NCBI GenBank assembly: GCA_012965445.1
Contig: DTSJ01000057.1
Location: 1 to 5,271, forward strand
Direction: 5' to 3'
DNA length: 5,271 nucleotides
Origin: Candidatus Hydrogenedentota bacterium
GTDB lineage: Bacteria > Hydrogenedentota > Hydrogenedentia > Hydrogenedentiales > GCA-2746185
Positions within the stretch are counted from its first letter, which is position 1. Every line of letters begins with the position of its first letter. The position numbers and the translations under genes were made by a program. The notes under the pieces were generated by a model. The model made no database searches, was not told where the DNA came from, and saw nothing but the letters and a program-made list of their open reading frames with translations. This document shows, piece by piece, positions 1 through 5,271 of this stretch.

Positions 1-2
1 TT

Positions 3-1847
3 TGTGTGTTGGTCATGTTGCCCGCGTCCTTTGCCCGGGAAGTGACGCTATATACCATTGAGGATTTCTTTGACACCGTTTCGATTCGCGGCGCGTCGTT
101 TTCTGCGGATGGCAATCGAATTCTGGTGAGCAGTGATGTCTCCGGGATTTTTAATGCCTACGCGATTGCAGTAGACGGTTCAGGAATGACTCAACTGACG
201 ACATCAACGACGGAGTCCGTGTTCGCTGTCTCGTATTTTCCAAACGATGATCGATTTTTGTTTTCCAAGGATCGTGGCGGCAATGAACGTACGCACGTAT
301 TCGTACAGTATCCTGATGGTCGAGGGTTGGACTTGACTCCTGGAGAGGATGTTAAAGCCGCGTTTGCGGGCTGGGCGGATGACAAAGAATCTTTTTTCCT
401 GGCATCAAATGCACGCGATCCACAATATTTCGATTTGATCGAGATTTCGGTAGAGGACTTCTCGCAAGAACTGATCTTCGAGAATAATTCCGGCTACAGC
501 GTTGCAGACGTGTCGCCTGACAAGCGTTTCATTGCATTACAGGAGAGCGATACAAGAAAGAACAGTTATGTAGCCGTCCATGACCGCGAAACAGGCGAGA
601 CGAAGCGGCTTATGACGCACGAAGAGGATGCCGTGTGCAGTCCACAGGCCTTCGCACGTGACGGGAAGACTCTGTTGTGTCTCACGGACATGGATCATGA
701 ATTCATGTATCTGGTACGGGAGAATATCGAAACTGAACAGATGGAGGTCTTGCAAAAGTTCGATTGGGACATTCAATACACGCGCTTGTCGAAGACAGGA
801 AAGTATATGGTCGTCGGAATCAACGAAGATTCAATTTCCAGGATCCTTCTGCTGGAGACCGCTACCGGAAAAATCGTGGAATTGCCTGAGATCGAAGAAG
901 AGGGTGTAGCGAGTATTCGATTCACGCGGTATGACTCTGCGGTCGCGTTTTATGGCCAAGGCGGAAAGTCTCCAGGAGATCTGTATTACTACCGTTTGGG
1001 GACGAATGATGAAGCCCGAAAACTGACGCGCCGATTGAGTGAGCGTATCGACAGCGAGGATCTGGTCAAGCCGGAGATCGTCCGCTTTGCATCGTATGAC
1101 GGAGTTGAGGTCCCAGGGATACTCTACAAGCCCCATCAGGCCAGTGCGGATAACGAAGTGCCAGCCCTGGTCTATGTGCATGGAGGACCCGGTGGACAGA
1201 CCCGCGCAAGTTACAATCCTACGATTCAGTATCTGGTCAACCACGGCTATGCAGTGTTCGGAATTAACAACCGGGGAAGCAGCGGCTACGGGAAGACTTT
1301 CTATGGCCTGGACGATTTGAAGCATGGGGACGCGGATCTGGATGACTGCGTCGCCAGCAAGAAGATGCTTGTCGCTACCGGATACGTCGATCCAGAACGA
1401 ATCGGGATCATGGGCGGCAGCTACGGCGGGTATATGGTGTGCGCGGCGCTCGCGTTTCGTCCCAATGGATTTGAAGTAGGCGTGAATATTTTCGGCGTGA
1501 CAAATTGGGTCCGCACTCTGAAAAGTATTCCGTCGTGGTGGGCAGCGTCCCGGAACGCGCTCTATGTGGAACTCGGCGATCCGTTTAAACAAGAGGAGTA
1601 TCTAACGAAGATTTCTCCGCTGTTTCATGCCGAGAATATCGTGAAGCCGATGATCGTATTGCAGGGGGCAAATGATGCCCGTGTGCTTCAGGTGGAATCC
1701 GATGAGATGGTCGCGGCGGTTCGGGCGAACGGAGTTCCGGTTGAATACATCGTATTTCCCGATGAAGGTCACGGCTTCCGTAAAAAGGAAAATCAGATCA
1801 TAGGGTATCGTGCCGTCCTGAAATTTCTTGATGAGCACCTCAAGTAG
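3..1847 (+). CDS. Exported S9-family serine peptidase (prolyl oligopeptidase / acylaminoacyl-peptidase type), 5' end cut by window edge
   Basis: This is a serine peptidase of the S9 family, which cleaves short peptides inside a chamber capped by a propeller. Residues are numbered from the GTG at base 6. Seven PD40/WD-like blades can be picked out at about 28-57, 72-101, 119-149, 164-193, 212-240, 257-286 and 302-331. The alpha/beta hydrolase domain follows at about 358-613, with the oxyanion motif HGGPGG (392-397), NNRGSSGYG (421-429), the nucleophile Ser472 in GGSYGG, Asp557 in GANDARV and His589 in DEGHGF, so the catalytic triad is complete. The frame is open to the left edge, and the first residues (LVMLPASFA, then REV) look like the end of a signal peptide with cleavage after SFA. 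The GTG is therefore probably internal, the true start lies upstream, and the protein is periplasmic or exported. Two TAG stops stand in tandem at 1845-1850. The exact substrate preference (dipeptidyl, acylaminoacyl or oligopeptidase) cannot be told. The family call is secure. Confidence 0.9.
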   Translation, partial: CVLVMLPASFAREVTLYTIEDFFDTVSIRGASFSADGNRILVSSDVSGIFNAYAIAVDGSGMTQLTTSTTESVFAVSYFPNDDRFLFSKDRGGNERTHVFVQYPDGRGLDLTPGEDVKAAFAGWADDKESFFLASNARDPQYFDLIEISVEDFSQELIFENNSGYSVADVSPDKRFIALQESDTRKNSYVAVHDRETGETKRLMTHEEDAVCSPQAFARDGKTLLCLTDMDHEFMYLVRENIETEQMEVLQKFDWDIQYTRLSKTGKYMVVGINEDSISRILLLETATGKIVELPEIEEEGVASIRFTRYDSAVAFYGQGGKSPGDLYYYRLGTNDEARKLTRRLSERIDSEDLVKPEIVRFASYDGVEVPGILYKPHQASADNEVPALVYVHGGPGGQTRASYNPTIQYLVNHGYAVFGINNRGSSGYGKTFYGLDDLKHGDADLDDCVASKKMLVATGYVDPERIGIMGGSYGGYMVCAALAFRPNGFEVGVNIFGVTNWVRTLKSIPSWWAASRNALYVELGDPFKQEEYLTKISPLFHAENIVKPMIVLQGANDARVLQVESDEMVAAVRANGVPVEYIVFPDEGHGFRKKENQIIGYRAVLKFLDEHLK

Positions 1848-1862
1848 TAGTGGGGCCAAGAT

Positions 1863-1893
1863 CGGCGTATTTCACCAAAGCTTGAAGACGCCG
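1863..1893. terminator. Possible weak hairpin at the convergent gene ends
   Basis: An imperfect inverted repeat sits between the two convergent genes: CGGCGT (1863-1868) pairs with ACGCCG (1888-1893), and TTCA (1871-1874) pairs with TGAA (1883-1886) inside it, leaving an 8-base loop. It overlaps the stop and last codons of the glycosidase gene. There is no run of T on either side, so it is not a classical intrinsic terminator; it could act weakly in both directions or be chance. Confidence 0.3.
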
Positions 1894-3212
1894 TCGTCGT
1901 CGAGGTGGAAATATTTTTGGAGGCGATCAGTCACGGCGCCACGGTAGGTTTTGGGGAGATGGTAGACCGTTGTGCACTCGCCTTTTGATCCGTTGGCTTT
2001 CCACTCAAGGACTTTGTGGGTCAGGTCTAGTTCTTCACGGAGCATCCAAACCGGGCCGTACAGCGCGTAGAGCATTTCGCGGTTCGTGATGTTGTTAAGT
2101 TCGGCGAGGACTTTTTCGCATTGTTGCATCTTGTCGAGGAAGGAAGCGTAGCGCTCTCCCCAATCGTTGGGTTCATTTGAAAATAGAAAATCGATCGTGT
2201 CGAGCAGTTCTTGAGCGGTATCCCCGAACTCGTACGGTAGATAAAACAGGTCGGTGAGCAGCGTGATGTCCGTGCTCGTCGCGTCGGCGTGGGTGAATCC
2301 GTGCCGCTCCCGAAAGGCCTCGAGGAGTTCGAGATAGTTTTCGCGCGGATTCCAGTCGGAATCTGTCGCGAGGTATTGTCCCAGTGAGTGGATGGGGATG
2401 TAGTTGAGCTGGAACTGGCAGTTGGGGTTGGTGAGGATGCCGAGAATCTCGTTTTTGAGCTCCAGAGGACGTCCAGCGTAGGAACCAGCGAAGTAGCGGC
2501 GGTTGTCGTAGTCATTGGCGTGAATGTTGTCCCAGATGACCGGTTTGCGCTTGATGACACCTGCAAGTTCGCGGATCGATTCGACCGAGATGGTTTCGGA
2601 GATGACGTTGGGTCCGGTCCAGAGGAACGCGATTTCGGGATTGAGTTCTGTGCCGAGTTCGTTTAGGTAGGCATCATTGGCGACATCAGGGTCGGCCATG
2701 CGTGCGCAGTAGATTGTTGGGCAGAAGAGGAGGGCTGGATCTTCGAGTGATTGCTGAAGGTGGTCATACACCAGGTTTGCGACGTAGGCCTGGGCGTGGG
2801 CGAACGAGCGGAACTTTTTAGCATCGGCTTCTGAAAGCGATTCGGGGATGTCGTCAAAGAGAATCGCGAACTCCGTGCAGCCGAAGGAGGCAATCTGGTC
2901 AATTTTCGCAAGAAGAACCGAGCGGTCGGCTTCAGAGGTGTAGCACATGTCGAGGCCGGGAGCGATCGAGTAAACGAAACGAATATCGGCTTCCCTGGTC
3001 ATCCGAATAGCATCTGCGAGGGCGGCTGCCTCGGCTTCAGAGTAGAGTTCGCGCCAGCGTCCGCGATGAAGAAGATCGTCCTTGGGCGCATACATGTAGG
3101 TCGAGAGAGTACCCGTGTCATTCATCCAGGCATAGAGTTCGCACCGTTCGGCGGACGTCCACGGGCGACCGTAAAAGCCTTCTACTACTCCGAACCATTT
3201 CTTTTCTGACAT
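1872..3212 (-). CDS. GH84 beta-N-acetylglucosaminidase, O-GlcNAcase-like, with catalytic domain and helical stalk domain
   Basis: This glycoside hydrolase family 84 enzyme should remove terminal beta-linked N-acetylglucosamine by substrate-assisted catalysis. The catalytic domain spans about residues 5-285: VEGFYGRPW (10-18), YAPKDD with Lys44, the catalytic Asp120-Asp121 pair in LFDD, CPTIYC with Tyr168, IWDNIHANDYD (226-236) with Trp227, Asn229 and Asp234, and TNPN with Asn262. From memory these match human OGA Lys98, Asp174/Asp175, Tyr219, Trp278, Asn280, Asp285 and Asn313, with identical spacing except for three extra residues before Tyr168. A helical region at about 312-446 carries LFYLPYEFG (322-330), NREMLYALYGPVW (377-389) and TYRG (422-425), resembling the OGA stalk. 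There is no signal peptide, so a cytoplasmic location is predicted. The ATG lies seven residues before the conserved core, and only a weak GAG precedes it. It is the last gene of the apparent operon, 37 bases after the small membrane protein. The true substrate is unknown; hyaluronidase-type names used for this family are less likely to apply. Confidence 0.9.
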   Translation of the reverse strand: MSEKKWFGVVEGFYGRPWTSAERCELYAWMNDTGTLSTYMYAPKDDLLHRGRWRELYSEAEAAALADAIRMTREADIRFVYSIAPGLDMCYTSEADRSVLLAKIDQIASFGCTEFAILFDDIPESLSEADAKKFRSFAHAQAYVANLVYDHLQQSLEDPALLFCPTIYCARMADPDVANDAYLNELGTELNPEIAFLWTGPNVISETISVESIRELAGVIKRKPVIWDNIHANDYDNRRYFAGSYAGRPLELKNEILGILTNPNCQFQLNYIPIHSLGQYLATDSDWNPRENYLELLEAFRERHGFTHADATSTDITLLTDLFYLPYEFGDTAQELLDTIDFLFSNEPNDWGERYASFLDKMQQCEKVLAELNNITNREMLYALYGPVWMLREELDLTHKVLEWKANGSKGECTTVYHLPKTYRGAVTDRLQKYFHLDDDGVFKLW

Positions 3213-3249
3213 TCGATCTCAATCTCTGTGATGTGTAGGGGCGGTGATT

Positions 3250-3519
3250 CTAGAAAATCATGTAGATGACGATCATGAGTGAGAGTGAGAAGATTGCGAA
3301 GGGTTTTAGGCTGACTTCGCGTTTGAGCATTTCGGGCTCGAAGACGGATTCTTCCCTGGGTAATGTAGCGACCCAGGCTATCAGAATCAGAAAGTAGAGA
3401 ATGAAGATTCCTTTGGCGGCGCCAATTGGAATCATGAGTGTTAGATTTCTCAAGGCTTCGCCGGGGACTTGCAGGACGGATGAAAAAGCGTCAGCGATTG
3501 ATGTGAGTGTCTTATCCAT
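3250..3519 (-). CDS. Small two-helix membrane protein coupled to the symporter, function unknown
   Basis: I do not recognise this 89-residue protein. An N-terminal stretch (residues 4-24) looks like an amphipathic helix, followed by a long hydrophobic segment at about 28-53 (containing GAAKGIFILYFLILIAWV), a charged linker at about 54-72 rich in Glu, Arg and Lys, and a second hydrophobic segment at about 73-89 that runs to the very last residue. No signal peptidase site is evident, so it should stay in the inner membrane; charges do not settle its orientation. It is very likely real: its ATG overlaps the symporter's stop codon region by 8 bases, and a good GGAG ribosome binding site sits 7 bases upstream. 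The position suggests a symporter accessory subunit or stabiliser. It does not look like the DUF4212 symporter small subunit, which as I recall is a different sequence. The gene call is firm; the role is inference from position. Confidence 0.8.
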   Translation of the reverse strand: MDKTLTSIADAFSSVLQVPGEALRNLTLMIPIGAAKGIFILYFLILIAWVATLPREESVFEPEMLKREVSLKPFAIFSLSLMIVIYMIF

Positions 3520-5271
3520 TGGACGTCTCCGTGTTTTTGGATTTCTTGCCGCGCTCGTAAATCAGGCCTTTTAGTTCTTCGGCAGTCTTTGCTTTGGTGA
3601 ATAGACTAATGACAATTGTCGCCACCATGGACCAGACGAAGGACCACCAGGCGACGTACAAGAAAGGGTCATCCGCGTGAAACAGCTTATTGTCTTCGGA
3701 CGCGTAGGCATGAATCAAGTTCAGCGATAAAGTGAATGCGACTCCGGTGATTAGCCCGACGAGCGCTCCCGTTGCAGTCGCGCGTTTCCAGAGAGCTCCG
3801 AGTACGAGAATAGCCAGTACAGGGCCTTGGAACAGACCGTAAATCGTCTGAATTAGTGTATAAATACTGTCGAAACCATCGGCGAAATTGGCGCAAATCA
3901 TTGCGACGATAAGAAACACAACCGTTATTATTCGTCCTACAACGAGATAGTGGTGGGGGTCAGCGTCGGGTTTGAAGAAGGGTTGGTATATATCTTTGGT
4001 CCAGATGGTCGAAGCGGAATTCAATGCGGAGTCCACACTCGACATAAGACCGGCCAGGAACGCTGCGAAGAACAGTCCGACGAATCCCACCGGCATGATG
4101 TCGCGAACAAGCATTGAGGAAGCTGTATCCGGATTCACAATGTTTGGATTATGTGCCAACGCGATAATGCCCGGGACGACCATCAGGAACGGGATAAATA
4201 CTTTCAGCAGGGAACCGAAAACGTAGGATGCTTTCGCGTCGGCTTCAGAACGGGCACCGAGTGTGCGCTGCACGATAGTCTGATTGCTCATCCAGTAGGC
4301 GTTAGCCAATACCATCCCCAATCCCAGGAAAACGCCTGCCCACGGAAGCTGTGTGCCTTCGCCCTCGAATTCCTGATCAACCGGAATCACGAGATCAAAA
4401 TGGTACATTGTTCTTTCACCGAGATCTACGATGGTCGATCTAAATTCTGAAATGCCTCCCACGTAATAAATTCCGTAGAAGAGGATAAACATAGAACCGC
4501 CCATCATCACGGCGCACTGAATTACATCTGTATATACGACGGCTTTCAGACCTCCTAACAATGTGTATGCGCCGATGACAATCCCCATAAGAATGACAGA
4601 ATACATGATGTTCCAGCCAGGTTTGCGCGCGTCCTGCATCGTCGCTGCTCCCCACGCTTCGTTGACCGCAGAAATGGTAAAACCTGTCACTGGGGAATCT
4701 TCTGGCGATTGGATCAGGGTCGGGTCGGCGAAATCAGAATCGACTAAGATCAGGTTTGGGTTGCCGAGGAGTTTAATACGTTTATTGGCTTCCTCTATGG
4801 ATTGAAGAAATGTAAACTCGTGTGTTTTTGCTTCGCCCGTCGCCTCTACGATCTGATCGAATATCGTTTTATCTTCGGCAACGACGATGATTTGTGGCGT
4901 GATACCCATTATTAGATTGAAGGCCAGCGCAGTGACATACAGCGTGATGCCGAGGCTGATGCTCAAGACGGCACCCCAAATCAGTGCCACAACAGTGCGG
5001 ACCGAAAAGCTGTACCGCAATCCCAACCATTCGGGAATCGTAGTTACACGCGCCCTCCAAAACATCGGGATGAAGATAAATGCCCCGATTATCATAACGG
5101 GAACGCTGCCGAGCCAATCGAAATTACCCATGACTATTCCGTAAAGATAAGCCGAACCCGCGATCGCGACCATATCCACCGCACCAATATCGGTGACGAC
5201 CAGCGACATGCCTATGGCCCACCAGGGAAGGGAGCGTCCCGCGAGGAAATAATCGTCACCGGTTTTCATTT
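3512..5271 (-). CDS. Sodium:solute symporter (SSS family, SGLT-like), N-terminus cut by window edge
   Basis: This is an inner-membrane secondary transporter of the sodium:solute symporter family, driving uptake with the sodium gradient. Residues are numbered from the ATG at 5269-5267. Family signatures are DYFLAGRSLPWWAIG (6-20), AGSAYLYG (37-44), YTLLGGLKAVVYTDVIQ (235-251), YWMSNQTIVQRTLGA (325-339) and the sodium-site segment LMSSVDSALNSAS (408-420). The YW..NQ.IVQR pattern is typical of sugar-transporting SGLT proteins and includes the tyrosine equivalent to the vSGLT gating residue (Tyr325), so a sugar or polyol substrate is favoured over an amino acid. About twelve membrane helices are visible. 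The first helix of the family, expected before KTGDDYFLAGRS, is missing, so this ATG is probably internal and the gene continues past the right edge. The C-terminal tail is rich in Lys and cytoplasmic. An unusual insertion of about 90 residues lies between helices 3 and 4 of the visible part. It is the first visible gene of the apparent operon. The substrate is inferred, not shown. Confidence 0.9.
   Translation of the reverse strand, partial: MKTGDDYFLAGRSLPWWAIGMSLVVTDIGAVDMVAIAGSAYLYGIVMGNFDWLGSVPVMIIGAFIFIPMFWRARVTTIPEWLGLRYSFSVRTVVALIWGAVLSISLGITLYVTALAFNLIMGITPQIIVVAEDKTIFDQIVEATGEAKTHEFTFLQSIEEANKRIKLLGNPNLILVDSDFADPTLIQSPEDSPVTGFTISAVNEAWGAATMQDARKPGWNIMYSVILMGIVIGAYTLLGGLKAVVYTDVIQCAVMMGGSMFILFYGIYYVGGISEFRSTIVDLGERTMYHFDLVIPVDQEFEGEGTQLPWAGVFLGLGMVLANAYWMSNQTIVQRTLGARSEADAKASYVFGSLLKVFIPFLMVVPGIIALAHNPNIVNPDTASSMLVRDIMPVGFVGLFFAAFLAGLMSSVDSALNSASTIWTKDIYQPFFKPDADPHHYLVVGRIITVVFLIVAMICANFADGFDSIYTLIQTIYGLFQGPVLAILVLGALWKRATATGALVGLITGVAFTLSLNLIHAYASEDNKLFHADDPFLYVAWWSFVWSMVATIVISLFTKAKTAEELKGLIYERGKKSKNTETSNG
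3527..3530 (-). promoter_or_regulatory. Ribosome binding site of the small membrane protein, inside the symporter's 3' end
   Basis: On the minus strand GGAG is followed by a 7-base spacer (ACGTCCA) and the ATG at 3519-3517. The motif lies within the last codons of the symporter, and the two reading frames overlap by 8 bases (3512-3519). This supports the chosen start and points to translational coupling, so that the two proteins would be made together. Confidence 0.8.
4618..4894 (-). other. Extra soluble alpha/beta segment inserted in the symporter, predicted periplasmic
   Basis: Residues about 126-217 of the symporter separate the helix ending ALAFNLIMGI from the helix of YTLLGGLKAVVYTDVIQ; in ordinary family members only a short loop joins these. 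The segment is hydrophilic and shows alternating predicted strands and helices: IIVVAED, TIFDQIVEATGEA, HEFTFL, SIEEANKRIKLLG, NLILVDSDF, then a Pro- and Ser-containing linker and NEAWGAATMQDARKPG. The order resembles the first half of a response-regulator receiver fold, with Asp177 placed like a phosphoacceptor, but the second half of that fold is absent. With the family's usual topology (N-terminus outside) the loop faces the periplasm, which argues against phosphorylation by a kinase. The insertion is clear; its fold and role are inference. Confidence 0.6.

Noticed and set aside
831..1592. A 253-codon open frame on the minus strand inside the peptidase gene
   Set aside because: It lies wholly antisense to the hydrolase domain carrying the catalytic serine, its translation resembles no family and is rich in His, Arg and Cys in a scattered way; it is a coding shadow.
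1888..1905. Short GTC-type triplet run near the end of the glycosidase gene
   Set aside because: It encodes the Asp-rich tail of the enzyme (LDDDGVF) and is too short to be treated as a repeat element.
2027..2566. A 179-codon open frame on the minus strand inside the glycosidase gene, in another frame
   Set aside because: The translation is dominated by Ser, Thr and Arg with low complexity, and it overlaps conserved GH84 sequence that clearly uses the other frame.
3213..3249. A separate promoter for the glycosidase gene in the 37-base gap
   Set aside because: The gap has no recognisable -35/-10 pair and is short, so cotranscription with the upstream gene is the simpler reading.
4151..4450. 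Plus-strand open frames opposite the symporter (also at 3972-4226, 4563-4805 and 4887-5144)
   Set aside because: They are antisense to conserved transmembrane segments of the symporter and show no domain or ribosome binding site of note.
4738..4894. A true two-component receiver domain fused to the symporter
   Set aside because: Only the first half of the fold pattern is visible, the conserved Thr/Ser and Lys of the second half are missing, and the loop is predicted to be periplasmic; kept only as a fold resemblance.

Overview
The window reads as a compact, fully coding stretch of a Gram-negative-type bacterial chromosome. It has about even base composition, no gap longer than 40 bases, and no sign of mobile DNA, RNA genes or CRISPR. 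It holds four protein genes, and the two outer ones run off the window edges. The organism cannot be fixed from this sequence. An exported S9 peptidase, a sodium-driven sugar-type symporter and a soluble GH84 enzyme would suit a heterotroph such as a marine proteobacterium or a member of the Planctomycetes/Verrucomicrobia group, but that is a guess from gene content only.

Layout. Left arm, plus strand (3-1847): an S9-family serine peptidase with a seven-bladed propeller and an alpha/beta hydrolase domain. Its signal peptide is cut by the left edge. It ends in two adjacent stop codons, 24 bases from the end of the convergent gene. Right arm, minus strand, transcribed from right to left: a sodium:solute symporter of the SGLT type (5271-3512, N-terminus off the window), a small two-helix membrane protein (3519-3250) and a GH84 beta-N-acetylglucosaminidase resembling animal O-GlcNAcase (3212-1872). 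The symporter and the small protein overlap by 8 bases, and the small protein and the glycosidase are 37 bases apart, so the three look like one operon.

How they may work together (inference): the symporter would bring a sugar or small sugar-containing compound into the cytoplasm, where the leaderless glycosidase would remove terminal beta-linked N-acetylglucosamine. The small membrane protein could be a symporter partner. The peptidase is transcribed towards this operon, so it is not in the same unit, although an extracytoplasmic peptidase next to a GlcNAc-releasing enzyme would fit glycopeptide scavenging.

The points most worth following up are: the glycosidase keeps both the catalytic domain and the helical stalk of human O-GlcNAcase, in one continuous chain without the long linker or the acetyltransferase-like domain; the symporter carries an insertion of about 90 residues in a loop predicted to be periplasmic, whose first half has a receiver-like beta-alpha pattern; and the unrecognised 89-residue membrane protein is translationally coupled to the symporter.
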